DNA of 64,000 nt, taken from Paractinoplanes toevensis. GTDB taxonomy: Bacteria; Actinomycetota; Actinomycetes; Mycobacteriales; Micromonosporaceae. The stretch is from positions 1-64,000 of the forward strand of contig NZ_BOQN01000001.1 in the NCBI RefSeq assembly GCF_018332695.1. The letters run 5' to 3'. The notes under the pieces were generated by a model that ran no database searches, was not told where the DNA came from, and saw nothing but the letters and a program-made list of their open reading frames with translations. Positions 1 to 12,549 of the stretch are shown here, in pieces. Made by a program: the position numbers and the translations under genes. Numbering within the stretch: position 1 is the stretch's first letter; each line of letters begins with the position of its first letter.

Positions 1-186
1 ACCACGCCCGGAGTAACGATTGGCGAGGTGCCGGGCCAGGGGCAGCCAGGCTTCGATCGCGGCGTCCCGCAGCGCGGGGCGGGACGGGTGGTCGGCGGGC
101 GTCGCCGCCATCGTCGCGAGCATCTCGGTGGCGCTGTCCGACACCGTGCTCTGTTGGGTCCTCGGTCCGGCCATGGTCTGGGTCAT
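1..186 (-). CDS. SigF/SigB-family RNA polymerase sigma factor, 5' part only
   Basis: The first 62 codons of a gene that runs off the left edge, read on the minus strand from an ATG at 186. A clear GGAGGA ribosome site lies 6 bases upstream of that ATG. The residues LRDAAIEAWLPLARHLANRY near the visible end match the start of region 2 in SigB/SigF/WhiG-type sigma factors, where this helix packs on core RNA polymerase. The preceding roughly 40 residues are a variable polar leader. A second Met at codon 5 could also be the start. This type usually controls stress or development; the promoter-binding regions lie outside the window, so specificity cannot be judged. Confidence 0.7.
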   Translation of the reverse strand, partial: MTQTMAGPRTQQSTVSDSATEMLATMAATPADHPSRPALRDAAIEAWLPLARHLANRYSGRG

Positions 187-240
187 GGGTGGTCCTCCAT
201 CAAACGGGCAGAGAGCCGTGCCCGCACGCGGCGACCGTTC

Positions 241-297
241 AGTGACTCCACGCTAGCCGGAAAGACTACGTGAGGGTAGCCGAAAGTATGAGTCACT
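241..297. promoter_or_regulatory. Inverted repeat between the sigma gene and ppgK
   Basis: AGTGACTC at 241-248 is repeated in inverted orientation as GAGTCACT at 290-297. Between them are two imperfect direct copies of TAGCCGAAAG-like sequence (about 253 and 277). The element sits in the divergent promoter region of the sigma gene and ppgK. It may be an operator or part of both promoters. No convincing -35/-10 pair was found, so the role is a guess. Confidence 0.25.
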
Positions 298-349
298 CAC
301 GCCGAATGCCCGAGGCAGGCGTGGCAAGGGGGACATCCGCGAGGATTCA

Positions 350-1168
<819 letters not shown>

Positions 1169-1169
1169 C

Positions 1170-1634
1170 GTGCCGCGCACCATCGCCACCAACACCACCG
1201 TCGACCGCGACGAGCTGCTGGAGTTCATCCGGCCGCGGCACCACGCGATCCTGATGACCACCCGCCGCGACGGGCGCCCGCAGTCCTCGCCCAACACGTG
1301 CGGCGTCGACACCGAGGGCCGGATCGTCATCTCCACCTACCCCGAGCGGGCCAAGGCGATGAACGTCCGGCGCAACCCGCAGGTGTCGGTGCTGCTGCTG
1401 TCCGACGACTTCGGCGGGGCCTGGGTGCAGGTCGACGGCGTGGCCGAGGTGATCGACCTGCCCGACTCGGTCGAGCCCCTGGTCGATTACTACCGCTGCA
1501 TCTCGGGCGAACACCCGAACTGGGACGAGTACCGCCAGGCGATGCGTGACCAGGGCAAATCCCTGATCCGCATCACCATCGACCGGTGGGGCCCGATCGC
1601 CACCGGCGGCTTCCCGGCCCGGCTGGCCGAGTAG
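1170..1634 (+). CDS. PPOX-class F420/FMN-dependent oxidoreductase
   Basis: A 154-residue single-domain split beta-barrel protein of the pyridoxamine-5'-phosphate-oxidase-like superfamily. The stretches HHAILMTTRRDGRPQSSP near the N-terminus and TYPERAKAMNVRRNPQVSVL in the middle are the usual cofactor-phosphate binding strands of the actinobacterial F420-dependent branch. The substrate cannot be deduced. It starts with GTG one base after the ppgK stop, which suggests translational coupling, and is followed by a strong hairpin that ends the two-gene unit. Cofactor choice between F420 and FMN is inferred from family resemblance only. Confidence 0.85.
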   Translation: MPRTIATNTTVDRDELLEFIRPRHHAILMTTRRDGRPQSSPNTCGVDTEGRIVISTYPERAKAMNVRRNPQVSVLLLSDDFGGAWVQVDGVAEVIDLPDSVEPLVDYYRCISGEHPNWDEYRQAMRDQGKSLIRITIDRWGPIATGGFPARLAE

Positions 1635-1649
1635 ACGACAACGACAAGA

Positions 1650-1689
1650 AAGGCCGGCGCCCTGAACCAGGGCGCCGGCCTTCTTTCTT
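1650..1689 (+). terminator. Rho-independent terminator after ppgK/PPOX
   Basis: A perfect 15-bp stem (arms 1650-1664 and 1668-1682, GC-rich) closes a 3-base AAC loop and runs into the T-rich stretch TTCTTTCTT. It lies 16 bases after the PPOX stop. The opposite gene ends at 1699, so the hairpin may serve both converging transcripts. Confidence 0.9.
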
Positions 1690-1698
1690 GGGGGGTCT

Positions 1699-2277
1699 CT
1701 AGACGGCGTGCTCCACCTGCTCGACACCGAGCAGGTAGTGCAGCGTGTCGCGATGCATCGACGCGACCGGCTCGAGCAGGTCGGGGTGGCGCAGCAGCAC
1801 CGCGGCCTCCTGGTCACGCTGGTCCGGGTCGAGCAGTCGGCGGAACTCGTTGGGCAGGCCACCGGCCCGGCGCGGGAGCGGGCGGGGCCGCTCGTCGCGG
1901 CTCGGCGGGATGGCGGCGGCGACCGCGTCGACGCCCCGGCGGGCCAGCATCGGGTCGGCCAGCAGGCAGGCGGCCCAGCTGACCACGACCTCGTCGACCC
2001 AGGTGCGCCAGCCCTCCTCCTCGGCCTCCTCGTCGTCCGGCTCGCTGCCGATCCGCCAGTCCAGGACGGCGGAACCGCCCGGGCCGGCGATCGCGACCAG
2101 GGCCGCGTCCATCTCGGTCGGGTAGCGCAGCCACGCGGCGACCGTGACGGCCTGGCGCGCCTGCAGCTCCGACAGCGTGTGGGCGATGGTGTCGGGGGTG
2201 CCCGCGGGGTAAGCGCGCGACAGCCAGTGGGTGCTGGCGGCGATCACCGGCGAGAGCTCGACAGACGGTCCGGCCAC
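1699..2277 (-). CDS. Conserved hypothetical protein
   Basis: A 192-residue soluble protein with no motif I recognise. It starts with GTG preceded by GGAG six bases upstream. It is helical in character, Trp-rich in the middle (EEGWRTWVDEVVVSWAACLL) and very acidic between residues 75 and 90. The C-terminus, RDTLHYLLGVEQVEHAV, also looks helical. No signal peptide or membrane segment is present. It stands alone on the minus strand, divergent from the GlgE operon with a 403-base gap, and may share regulatory DNA with it. Function unknown. Confidence 0.7.
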   Translation of the reverse strand: MAGPSVELSPVIAASTHWLSRAYPAGTPDTIAHTLSELQARQAVTVAAWLRYPTEMDAALVAIAGPGGSAVLDWRIGSEPDDEEAEEEGWRTWVDEVVVSWAACLLADPMLARRGVDAVAAAIPPSRDERPRPLPRRAGGLPNEFRRLLDPDQRDQEAAVLLRHPDLLEPVASMHRDTLHYLLGVEQVEHAV

Positions 2278-2680
2278 GAGGCGCTCCTGGAGGTCAGGCG
2301 CGGCTCCGGTCGAACCGCGTCAGGGATTACCTCGGCGGCTCGGGTGGCCAGCATGAGCAGGGTGACCATGATGGGACCGCTCGGCAACCGACACGCTCCC
2401 GTGCGGTACGAGTGGGCCCGGTGTTGCGTTTGTGGAGCGTGATTTTGCCGGCCGGAAACGTATCGATGATCAGACCGGGTAAGCATGAGCGGGGGTGAAC
2501 TGTCGAAATTCACCGGAGGCGCACGGGCACTCCTGGACGAGCCGGGCTGAGCGCACTCCGGTAGGTTTGACGCATCGGCTGTCCGCTTGTTTGTGGTGCC
2601 TCCCCTGCGGAGAAGTATGCCCTGACGGCGGTCCTCATTTCGCCGCGCCCACGCCCGCCCCGCTGACTACGGTGGAGATC
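2278..2680. promoter_or_regulatory. 403-base leader upstream of glgE
   Basis: No convincing gene lies here. The frame of glgE stays open upstream of 2681 but its residues do not resemble GlgE. A weak promoter-like TTGACG at 2567-2572 has a poor TTTGTG about 17 bases downstream. The stretch 2455-2490 is less GC-rich than its surroundings. The length leaves room for a long 5' leader controlling the glycogen operon and for the promoter of the divergent gene. Confidence 0.3.
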
Positions 2681-4645
2681 ATGACCGGTCGTTTTCCTAT
2701 CGAAGACGTAACGCCGTCCGTGTCCTGCGGCCGATACCCCGCCAAGGCCGTCGTCGGTGAATTCGTGCCGGTTTCCGCGGTGTCCTATCGCGAAGGACAC
2801 CACGCCCTGGGCGTGAACGTGGTATGGCGCGGTCCCGACGGCGAGTCCGAGCCGTTCACCCGCATGCGGCCCGGCGAGCCCGGCCTCGACCAGTGGCACG
2901 GTCTGATCCGGCCGGACAAAGTGGGCCGGTGGACGTTCACCGTGGAGGCGTTCGAGGATCCCTACCGCACCTGGCGCGACGCCGTGGTGAAGAAGATCGG
3001 TGCCGGCCAGGGCGTGGAAGACCTGGCGAACGACCTGGCCGAGGGCGCCGACGTGCTCGACCTGGCCACCAAGGTCGTGCCGCACGAGGACGAGGAACGG
3101 GTCCGCACCGCCGCGGCGGTGCTGCGCGACGAGCAGCAGTCCCTGTTCGCCCGGGTCTCCCCCGCGCTCGACCTGGAAGATCTGCTCTGGCAGAACCCGG
3201 TGCGTCAGCAGGTGACCACCACCCGGTCCTACGCGATCTGGGTCGACCGCCAGCGCGCGCTCTACTCCTCGTGGTACGAATTCTTTCCCCGCTCCGAGGG
3301 CGCCGAGATCGGCCCGGACGCGACCCCGATCAAGCACGGCACGTTCCGCACCGCGGCCGAGCGGATCCCGGCCGTCGCGGCCATGGGCTTCGACGTCCTC
3401 TATCTCCCGCCGATCCACCCGATCGGCAAGATCAACCGCAAGGGGCGCAACAACACCCTGGTGGCGCGGCCGGTCGACGTCGGCTCGCCGTGGGCGATCG
3501 GTTCGGACGAGGGGGGCCACGACGCCATCCACCCCCAGCTGGGCACCCTCGAGGACTTCCGCGATTTCATCGCCGTCGCGAAGGACAACGGGATGGAGGT
3601 GGCGATGGACCTCGCGCTGCAGGCCGCGCCCGACCACCCCTGGGTCAAGTCGCATCCGCAGTTCTTCACCACCAAGGCCGACGGCACCATCGCGTACGCC
3701 GAGAACCCGCCCAAGAAGTACCAGGACATCTACCCGCTGAACTGGGACAACGACTACCGTGGCCTGCGCGACGAGGTCTATCGCGTGGTGCGGCACTGGA
3801 TCGACAACGGCGTCAAGATCTTCCGGGTCGACAACCCGCACACCAAGGCGCTGAACTTCTGGCAGTGGCTGATCGCCAAGATCAAGGAAACTGATCCGGA
3901 CGTGCTGTTCCTGGCCGAGGCGTTCACCCGGCCGGCCATGATGAACGGTCTCGGCAAGATCGGCTTCACCCAGTCGTACACGTACTTCACCTGGCGCACC
4001 ACCGCCTGGGAGATGCGGGAGTACATGGGTCAGCTGATCGCGTCGCTGGACTGGATGCGCCCGAACTTCTGGCCCAACACCCCCGACATCCTGCACGAGA
4101 CGCTGCAGCACGGCGGCCCGCCGATGTTCAAGATCCGCACCGTGCTGGCCAGCATGCTCTCGCCGTCCTGGGGCATGTATGCGGGGCTGGAGCTCTTCGA
4201 GCACGTGGCCCGGCCCGGCGCCGAGGAGTACGTCGACAACGAGAAGTTCGAGCTGAAGCCGCGGGACTGGGCGGCCGCCGAGCGCAGTGGCCGGTCCCTG
4301 GCGCCGTACATCACGCGTCTGAACAAGGTCCGGGCCGAGAACCCCGCGCTGCACTGGCTGCGCAACCTGCGCTTCCACGAGGTCGACAACGGCGCGCTTC
4401 TGATCTTCTCCAAGCGTGACCTGGAGACCGGTAACACCGTTCTGGTTGTCGTCTCCTTCGACTCCAGCAACGTGCAGTGGGGCAACGTCACGCTGAACAT
4501 GCCCGAGCTGGGCATGGACTGGCACGAGCGGTTCACGGTGGTCGACCAGATCACCGGGGCAACGTACGAGTGGGGCCAGCACAACGCCGTCCGGATCGAC
4601 CCCTACGTCGAGCCGGCGCACGTCTTCGTTCTACGGCGCAACTGA
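2681..4645 (+). CDS. glgE: Alpha-1,4-glucan:maltose-1-phosphate maltosyltransferase (GlgE)
   Basis: A GH13_3 enzyme of 654 residues that transfers maltosyl units from maltose-1-phosphate onto alpha-1,4-glucan chains in the cytoplasm. The ATG at 2681 follows GGAGATC and gives the family N-terminus with [20 protein letters not shown]; upstream codons do not fit. The nucleophile is Asp384 in FRVDNPHTK and the acid/base is Glu413 in LAEAFTRP. Their 29-residue spacing equals that of characterised Glg[19 protein letters not shown] is the substrate loop. It is the first gene of glgE-treS-mak-glgB, with 34 bases to treS. Confidence 0.97.
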   Translation: MTGRFPIEDVTPSVSCGRYPAKAVVGEFVPVSAVSYREGHHALGVNVVWRGPDGESEPFTRMRPGEPGLDQWHGLIRPDKVGRWTFTVEAFEDPYRTWRDAVVKKIGAGQGVEDLANDLAEGADVLDLATKVVPHEDEERVRTAAAVLRDEQQSLFARVSPALDLEDLLWQNPVRQQVTTTRSYAIWVDRQRALYSSWYEFFPRSEGAEIGPDATPIKHGTFRTAAERIPAVAAMGFDVLYLPPIHPIGKINRKGRNNTLVARPVDVGSPWAIGSDEGGHDAIHPQLGTLEDFRDFIAVAKDNGMEVAMDLALQAAPDHPWVKSHPQFFTTKADGTIAYAENPPKKYQDIYPLNWDNDYRGLRDEVYRVVRHWIDNGVKIFRVDNPHTKALNFWQWLIAKIKETDPDVLFLAEAFTRPAMMNGLGKIGFTQSYTYFTWRTTAWEMREYMGQLIASLDWMRPNFWPNTPDILHETLQHGGPPMFKIRTVLASMLSPSWGMYAGLELFEHVARPGAEEYVDNEKFELKPRDWAAAERSGRSLAPYITRLNKVRAENPALHWLRNLRFHEVDNGALLIFSKRDLETGNTVLVVVSFDSSNVQWGNVTLNMPELGMDWHERFTVVDQITGATYEWGQHNAVRIDPYVEPAHVFVLRRN

Positions 4646-4679
4646 TTCAAGTACCTGCGGGTGGGTAGGTGGGAAAGCA

Positions 4680-6449
4680 ATGGACCTGACTGAAGATCTC
4701 GATCCGGCGTACGACCCGGCGGAGGGAAGCCACGTCGAGGACGGTGTGGTCGAGCATCCCACCGCCGAGGACTTCGGCCATGCCCGATCACTGCCCGCCG
4801 ACACGACCTGGTTCCAGCGAGCCGTGTTCTACGAGGTCCTGGTCCGGGCCTTCTACGACTCCAGCTCGGACGGCTCCGGTGACCTGCGCGGCCTGATCGA
4901 GCGGCTCGACTACCTGCAGTGGCTCGGCGTCGACTGCCTCTGGCTGCCGCCGTTCTACCAGTCGCCGCTGCGCGACGGCGGGTACGACATCAGCGACTTC
5001 TACCGGGTGCTGCCGGAGTTCGGCACGGTGGAGGACTTCGTGGCGCTGCTCGACGCGGCCCACAAGCGCGGCATCCGGGTGATCACCGACCTGGTCATGA
5101 ACCACACCTCCGACCAGCACGCCTGGTTCCAGGAGTCGCGGCGCGACCCGGACGGGCCGTACGGCGATTTCTACGTCTGGAGCGACACCAGCGAGAAATA
5201 CCAGGACGCCCGGGTGATCTTCGTCGACACCGAGGAGTCGAACTGGACGTTCGACCCGGTGCGCCGGCAGTTCTTCTGGCACCGGTTCTTCTCCCACCAG
5301 CCCGACCTGAACTACGACAACCCGGCCGTGCAGGAGGCCATGCTCGACGTCCTGCGCTTCTGGCTGGACATCGGCATCGACGGTTTCCGGCTGGACGCGG
5401 TCCCCTACCTGTACGAGCGGGAGGGCACCAACGGGGAGAACCTCCCCGAGACGCACGCGTTCCTCAAGCACTGCCGCAAGGTGATCGACGACGAGTTCCC
5501 GGGCCGGGTGCTGCTGGCCGAGGCCAACCAGTGGCCGGCCGACGTGGTGGAGTACTTCGGCGATCCGAAGACCGGCGGCGACGAGTGCCACATGGCGTTC
5601 CACTTCCCGCTGATGCCGCGCATCTTCATGGCGGTCCGCCGCGAGTCCCGCTTCCCGATCTCCGAGATCATGGCGCAGACGCCGGCCATCCCGGACAACT
5701 GCCAGTGGGGCATCTTCCTGCGGAACCACGACGAGCTCACCCTCGAGATGGTCACCGACGAAGAGCGCGACTACATGTACTCGGAGTACGCCAAGGACCC
5801 GCGGATGAAAGCGAACGTCGGCATCCGCCGGCGACTCGCCCCCCTGCTGGAGAACGACCGCAACCAGATCGAACTGTTCACCGCGATGCTGCTGTCGCTG
5901 CCCGGCTCGCCGGTGTTGTATTACGGCGACGAGATCGGCATGGGCGACAACATCTGGCTCGGTGACCGCGACGGCGTGCGCACGCCGATGCAGTGGACAC
6001 CCGACCGCAACGCCGGTTTCTCCACCGCCAACCCGGGCCGGCTCTACCTGCCGGCGAATCAGGACCCGGTGTACGGCTATCAGGCGGTAAATGTCGAGGC
6101 GCAGCGGGACAGTTCCACGTCCCTGCTCAACTGGACCCGTACGATGCTGGCGGTGCGACGCCGCCACGACGCGTTCGCCGTCGGAACGTTCCGCGAACTC
6201 GGCGGGTCGAACCCGTCGGTCCTCGCCTACCTGCGCGAGAACGGCGACGACGTGGTGTTGTGCGTGAACAACCTGTCGCGCTTCCCGCAACCGATCGAGC
6301 TCAACCTGCAGCACTGGAACGGGTACACGCCGGTGGAGTTGACCGGCCACGTGAACTTCCCGCGCGTCGGCCAGTTGCCGTACCTGTTGACCCTCCCCGG
6401 GCACGGCTTCTACTGGTTCCAGCTGTGCAGGTCCGAGGAGAAGCAATGA
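4680..6449 (+). CDS. treS: Trehalose synthase (TreS)
   Basis: A GH13_16 enzyme of 589 residues that interconverts trehalose and maltose; in GlgE-pathway bacteria it supplies maltose to the kinase encoded next. Catalytic residues are visible as Asp239 ([14 protein letters not shown]), Glu281 (LLAEANQWP) and Asp351 ([12 protein letters not shown]); the spacing matches known TreS enzymes. The N-terminal 35 residues are acidic and variable. Its stop overlaps the mak start in ATGA, so translation of the two is likely coupled. No C-terminal maltokinase fusion is present, unlike in some TreS proteins. Confidence 0.97.
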   Translation: MDLTEDLDPAYDPAEGSHVEDGVVEHPTAEDFGHARSLPADTTWFQRAVFYEVLVRAFYDSSSDGSGDLRGLIERLDYLQWLGVDCLWLPPFYQSPLRDGGYDISDFYRVLPEFGTVEDFVALLDAAHKRGIRVITDLVMNHTSDQHAWFQESRRDPDGPYGDFYVWSDTSEKYQDARVIFVDTEESNWTFDPVRRQFFWHRFFSHQPDLNYDNPAVQEAMLDVLRFWLDIGIDGFRLDAVPYLYEREGTNGENLPETHAFLKHCRKVIDDEFPGRVLLAEANQWPADVVEYFGDPKTGGDECHMAFHFPLMPRIFMAVRRESRFPISEIMAQTPAIPDNCQWGIFLRNHDELTLEMVTDEERDYMYSEYAKDPRMKANVGIRRRLAPLLENDRNQIELFTAMLLSLPGSPVLYYGDEIGMGDNIWLGDRDGVRTPMQWTPDRNAGFSTANPGRLYLPANQDPVYGYQAVNVEAQRDSSTSLLNWTRTMLAVRRRHDAFAVGTFRELGGSNPSVLAYLRENGDDVVLCVNNLSRFPQPIELNLQHWNGYTPVELTGHVNFPRVGQLPYLLTLPGHGFYWFQLCRSEEKQ

Positions 6450-7774
6450 CGCTGCCCTTCGCCGAGTGGCTCCCGCAACAGCGCTGGTACGCGGGCAAGG
6501 CCCGCACCCTGGCGTCCGTCAAGGAGGCGTCGTCGACGAAGCTCGGCGACAACCTCGACCTGGTGCTGGTCGATGTCGAGTACACCGACGGCAGCTCCGA
6601 GCGCTACCAGGTGATCGTCGCCTGGGACAACCACCCGATCGCCGAGTACAGCAGCGTGGCCACCATCGGCACGGTCGACGGCCGCACCGGCTACGACGCC
6701 CTCTACGACCCGGGCGCCGCGCGTTACCTGCTGGGCCTGGTCGCCGGCGGCGCGTCGGTCGGCGACGTGGTCTTCGAGCCGGAACCGGACGCCGAGTTCC
6801 CCACCGAGGAGTCCTGGCCCCGGGTCTTCGACGCCGAGCAGAGCAACACCAGCGTGATCTTCGGCGAGGACGCGATCCTCAAGGTCTTCCGCCGGGTGTC
6901 CACCGGTATCAACCCGGACGTGGAGCTCAACCAGGTGCTCGGCCGGCGCGGCAACCCGCACGTGGCGCGGCTGCTCGGCTCGTTCGAGACCATCGAGGGC
7001 GGCGAACCGTGCCCGCTCGGCATGGTGACCGCGTTCGCCGGCAACTCGGCCGAGGGCTGGGCGATGGCCACCGCCAGCGCGCGTGACCTGTTCGCCGACG
7101 CGGAGATGGGCGCCGACGAGGTCGGCGGCGACTTCCAGGGCGAGTCCTACCGGCTCGGCGAGGCCGTCGCGTCGGTGCACGCCGACCTGGCCGCCGAGCT
7201 GGGCTCCGGCCCGGCGGCGTTCCCGCTGGACGCGGTGCTGGCCCGGCTGCGCCAGGCCGCCAACTCGGTCACCGAGATCCAGCAGTACGTCCCGACCATC
7301 GAGGCCCAGTTCCGGGCGCTCGACGGCGTGGAGGTCACGGTCCAGCGGGTGCACGGCGACCTGCACCTCGGCCAGGTGTTGCGCACCCCCGAGGCGTGGC
7401 TGCTGATCGACTTCGAGGGCGAGCCGGGCGTGCCGCTCGACGAGCGGCGACGGCCCGACTCGCCGCTGCGCGACATCGCCGGCGTGCTGCGCAGCTACGA
7501 GTACGCGGCCTATCAGCTGCTCGTCGACTCGGACGACGAGGAGCACCTGGCCGCGCGGGCCCGCGAGTGGGTGGACCGGAACCGGACCGCCTTCTGCGAC
7601 GGGTACGCGCACGCCTCCGGCCTCGACCCGCGAACCCAGGGTGCGCTGCTCGCGGCGTACGAGTTGGACAAGGCGGTCTACGAGGCCGCGTACGAAGCCC
7701 GGCACCGGCCCGGATGGCTGCGGATCCCCCTGCGGTCCATCGCCCGGCTGGTCGGCCCGAACCACTTCAGCTAG
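6446..7774 (+). CDS. mak: Maltokinase (Mak/Pep2)
   Basis: A 442-residue kinase with an aminoglycoside-phosphotransferase-like fold that makes maltose-1-phosphate from maltose and ATP, the donor for GlgE. The N-terminus [17 protein letters not shown] is the family cap. The catalytic base is Asp305 in [10 protein letters not shown] and the metal-binding residue is Asp322 in [12 protein letters not shown] at 6446 overlaps the treS stop by four bases and is preceded by GAGGAG with a 5-base gap. The open frame extends upstream, but those residues are antisense-like and lack family features. glgB begins 14 bases after the stop. Confidence 0.95.
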   Translation: MTLPFAEWLPQQRWYAGKARTLASVKEASSTKLGDNLDLVLVDVEYTDGSSERYQVIVAWDNHPIAEYSSVATIGTVDGRTGYDALYDPGAARYLLGLVAGGASVGDVVFEPEPDAEFPTEESWPRVFDAEQSNTSVIFGEDAILKVFRRVSTGINPDVELNQVLGRRGNPHVARLLGSFETIEGGEPCPLGMVTAFAGNSAEGWAMATASARDLFADAEMGADEVGGDFQGESYRLGEAVASVHADLAAELGSGPAAFPLDAVLARLRQAANSVTEIQQYVPTIEAQFRALDGVEVTVQRVHGDLHLGQVLRTPEAWLLIDFEGEPGVPLDERRRPDSPLRDIAGVLRSYEYAAYQLLVDSDDEEHLAARAREWVDRNRTAFCDGYAHASGLDPRTQGALLAAYELDKAVYEAAYEARHRPGWLRIPLRSIARLVGPNHFS

Positions 7775-7788
7775 AAGGAGCCACTCTC

Positions 7789-9939
<2,151 letters not shown>

Positions 9940-9940
9940 C

Positions 9941-10693
9941 TCAGCCGGTCACCAGCAACAGCAGCCCGAACCCGCCGACGCCGACGATCGAGCCGACCAC
10001 GACGAAGACGGGGATGGCCTTCGCCATGAGCGAGAGGTCATCCTCCGTCTCCGTGATCAGGCCGGCCCAGGTGCCCTTGATGATCCGCGCGCCCCGGCCC
10101 GGCCGCAGCACGCCGCCGGCCACCCGCCCCATCGCGAACACCTCACGGCCGCGCGGCAGCCGCACCTCGGTCATCAGCAGGCTCTCGCCGATGCCGAGGC
10201 TCTTGGCCATCCCCTCGGTCACCCAGGACGGCCGTTCGTCGCCGCGGTGATAGCTCTCGGAGGTCTCGTCGCACACCGACGGCGCCTGGTAGGACTGTGG
10301 GCTTCCCCAGCGGTCGGTGAGCAGTCGCTGGTGGATGGTCACCGACCCGGTGCCGTCGGTCAGCACCGGCGGGGCCGGCGTCGTCCCGGCCTCCGAGTAA
10401 TGGTTGCCCGCCTCGCTGCTGCGCCGGACCAGGGTCAGCGTCATCTCGTACCAGGCGCAGGCCTCGCCGCTGAGCGGCCCGATCTGCGGCCCCGCCGTCC
10501 CGTGCTCGACGACCGCCTCGACGGTGACAAAGCCGTTACGGCCGGACCAGGTGCCGATCGGCGTCGGCGGTGTCCGGCGCAGCCGGCGGGCCAGGCGTAC
10601 GTTGCCCGCGCTGATCGCCGCGAAGATCGGGGTGACCAGCACCATGCACATGCCGAGGCAGAGAATGCCGGAGGCGACCAGGGCCATGCGCAC
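9941..10693 (-). CDS. GIDE/MUL1-like membrane protein
   Basis: A 250-residue protein with an N-terminal membrane helix (residues about 3-25), a soluble middle and a second helix at the C-terminus (about 225-248). The middle has VEAVVEHGTAGPQIGPLSG followed by ACAWYEMTLTLVRR, resembling the beta-barrel GIDE domain of the eukaryotic mitochondrial ligase MUL1 and its prokaryotic relatives, which lack the RING finger. Family evidence gives no enzymatic activity; a scaffold or stress-sensing role at the membrane has been proposed for the domain. M1 and M3 are both possible starts. The assignment rests on architecture and a short motif. Confidence 0.55.
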   Translation of the reverse strand: MRMALVASGILCLGMCMVLVTPIFAAISAGNVRLARRLRRTPPTPIGTWSGRNGFVTVEAVVEHGTAGPQIGPLSGEACAWYEMTLTLVRRSSEAGNHYSEAGTTPAPPVLTDGTGSVTIHQRLLTDRWGSPQSYQAPSVCDETSESYHRGDERPSWVTEGMAKSLGIGESLLMTEVRLPRGREVFAMGRVAGGVLRPGRGARIIKGTWAGLITETEDDLSLMAKAIPVFVVVGSIVGVGGFGLLLLVTG

Positions 10694-10710
10694 AAGGTAG
10701 CCACCGCCGT

Positions 10711-11412
10711 CTATCCGCCGGCGGAGGTCGACAACGTGTACGGCGGACCGGACGGACCGAACCCGGTCTTACCGGTCGTGCTGAGGAACTCGAAGGCGAA
10801 CCCGGCCCGGTCGTTCGACTGCGCGTCACCGGCGGCGAAGATTCGCAGATAGCCGTACACCGGCTGGCGGATGGTCAGCTGCAGCGGCACCGGGCCGTTG
10901 TCCGCGCAGGTGGCCGCGCCCTGGCCGAGCACCGTGTCGCCGGAGTCGCCCTGCTTCACGACGACGACGACAGTGCCGGAACCGACGCAGTAGAAGCGGA
11001 ACGCATAGGTGTCGGCCGGCATGTCGTTCATGTGGTTCTCGTAGTCCGCGATGACCACCCCCTGGGTCGCGTTGATCGACGTCGGCGTCTTGTCCCGGTC
11101 GGCCAGCAGCTCGCCGGCCGTCTGCGCCCGGTCGTACTCCGGCCCGGTCGGGTCCGGCATCACCGGCGGCCAGTCGCTGCCGGACGGCGTCGCGCCGGGG
11201 TCGCCCGCGACGTAGCTGCCGCCGTCGCCCGGGTACAGGCCGACCCCGGCGCCGACCAGGATCACGGCCACGGTGACCCCGGCGCCGGCCGAGACGGCGA
11301 CACCGCGCCGGCGGCGTACGGTCGCCCGGACCTTCGACGCGCCCGGCGGGACGATCTCGTTGAGCGTGCGGGTGCGCAGGTCCTGGAAGAGGGTCTCGAG
11401 TTTGTCGGTCAT
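10711..11412 (-). CDS. Membrane-anchored partner of the ECF sigma factor (putative anti-sigma)
   Basis: A 233-residue protein starting with ATG at 11412 that overlaps the sigma factor stop in ATGA. An N-terminal cytoplasmic part of about 45 residues (KLETLFQDLRTRTLNEIVPP) is followed by one membrane helix (SAGAGVTVAVILVGAGVGLY). An extracytoplasmic domain of about 160 residues contains two Cys (FYCVGSG and AATCADNG). The position and topology fit an anti-sigma factor or a co-regulated sensor; no zinc-binding HxxxCxxC motif is visible, so the regulatory role is inferred from context. Confidence 0.7.
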   Translation of the reverse strand: MTDKLETLFQDLRTRTLNEIVPPGASKVRATVRRRRGVAVSAGAGVTVAVILVGAGVGLYPGDGGSYVAGDPGATPSGSDWPPVMPDPTGPEYDRAQTAGELLADRDKTPTSINATQGVVIADYENHMNDMPADTYAFRFYCVGSGTVVVVVKQGDSGDTVLGQGAATCADNGPVPLQLTIRQPVYGYLRIFAAGDAQSNDRAGFAFEFLSTTGKTGFGPSGPPYTLSTSAGG

Positions 11413-11996
11413 CGCGGGTCCTCCTCGGGCGCGGCGTCGGTCAGAGCGAGCTGAGCGGCCAGCGCCTGGCGGGCCCGGTGCAACCAGGACTTCACCGTGC
11501 CGGCCGGCACGCCCTCCCGGTCGGCGATCTCGGCCACGGTCAGGTCGGCCAGGTAGCGCAGCACGATCGCGCGGCGATGGTTGTCGGGCAGGGTGGCCAG
11601 CGCCGCGATCAGCGCGACCCGCTCCGGCTCGGGCCCGTCCACCTGGTGTTCCTCCGGGCGCTGCCGGCCCAGGAAGCCGCGGACGGTACGCCGGCGGCGC
11701 CATCCGCTGACCGCCAGATTCCAGGCGACCCGGCGCACCCAGGCGACCGGGTCATCGAACCGGGACATGGTGCGCCATCTCGCGTACGCCCGGCAGAACG
11801 CCTCCTGGACGACGTCCTGGGCCTCCTGCCGGTCCCCGAAGTAGGCATAGAGCTGCACGGTGAGGTCGCCGTAGTGCGCGGCATAGATCTCGTCAAACGA
11901 CGATGTCTCGTTCGGCACGGCGGGCAGCGCCTCCGGTGTCATTCCGGCGAATGCTGTCACGGCCACTACACGCCCGGGCCGGGCCGGACGTTGCAC
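11409..11996 (-). CDS. ECF sigma factor, SigE family
   Basis: A 195-residue ECF sigma factor. Region 2 is YFGDRQEAQDVVQEAFCRAY with RVAWNLAVSGWRRRR. Region 4 is LPDNHRRAIVLRYLADLTV followed by the helix-turn-helix EIADREGVPAGTVKSWLHRA. The GTG at 11996 immediately follows the stop of the upstream acetyltransferase gene and sits 3 bases after GAGGAG. An internal ATG at 11942 would give 177 residues and also fits the family, so the start is uncertain. The overlapping membrane protein is its likely signalling partner. The target promoters are unknown. Confidence 0.9.
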   Translation of the reverse strand: MQRPARPGRVVAVTAFAGMTPEALPAVPNETSSFDEIYAAHYGDLTVQLYAYFGDRQEAQDVVQEAFCRAYARWRTMSRFDDPVAWVRRVAWNLAVSGWRRRRTVRGFLGRQRPEEHQVDGPEPERVALIAALATLPDNHRRAIVLRYLADLTVAEIADREGVPAGTVKSWLHRARQALAAQLALTDAAPEEDPR

Positions 11997-12536
11997 CTAC
12001 TCCTCGCGGAGCCACTCGTCGCCGAGGAGGCCGTAGATCAGGTCGTCGGTCCACTCGCCCTTGATGTAGGTCTGCTGCCGCAGGTGGCCCTCGCGGGTGA
12101 AGCCGAGTCGTTCCAGCAGCCCGGCCGACGCGACGTTGCGCGCGTCGCACTCGCCGGTCACCTTGTGCAGGCCCTGCAGGCGGAACAGCCGATCGAGTAC
12201 GCCGCGGACGGCCTCGGTCGCATAACCCATTTTTTGGTACGGCGTGGCCAGCGTGAAGCCGATCTCGGCCTGCATCAGGTTGTCGTGCAGCCGGACGCCG
12301 ACGTCGCCGATCAACCGGCGGTCCTCGAGTCGCTCGATCGCCCACTGGAACCAGCCCTGGATGTCCGGCGAGGACTCCATGAAATTGACCACCGCGGTCT
12401 CGGCCTTGAGCAGTGGAAACGGCGCGTCCCAGGATTGGTAGCGAGCCACCTCCGGGTCCGACCGGTAGGCGGCCAGCACCGGCGCGTCGGCCGGCCGGAA
12501 ACGCCGCAGGATCAGCCGCTCGGTGTTGATGAGCAT
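11997..12536 (-). CDS. GNAT N-acetyltransferase (RimJ/RimL type)
   Basis: A 179-residue GNAT-fold enzyme. It begins LINTERLILRRFRPADAP, the usual first strand and helix, and has the acetyl-CoA loop region ATPYQKMGYATEAVRGVL, where Q-x-x-G-Y-A replaces the canonical Q/RxxGxG/A. It ends with SAGLLERLGFTREGHLRQ, typical of RimJ/RimL-like enzymes acting on protein N-termini or small amines. The substrate is unknown. The sigma factor gene begins directly after its stop, so it may head that operon. Confidence 0.9.
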   Translation of the reverse strand: MLINTERLILRRFRPADAPVLAAYRSDPEVARYQSWDAPFPLLKAETAVVNFMESSPDIQGWFQWAIERLEDRRLIGDVGVRLHDNLMQAEIGFTLATPYQKMGYATEAVRGVLDRLFRLQGLHKVTGECDARNVASAGLLERLGFTREGHLRQQTYIKGEWTDDLIYGLLGDEWLREE

Positions 12537-12549
12537 CCGCCGAGGATAC

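Noticed and set aside
2510..4621. A 703-codon minus-strand open frame
   Set aside because: It mirrors glgE, whose catalytic residues are intact on the plus strand.
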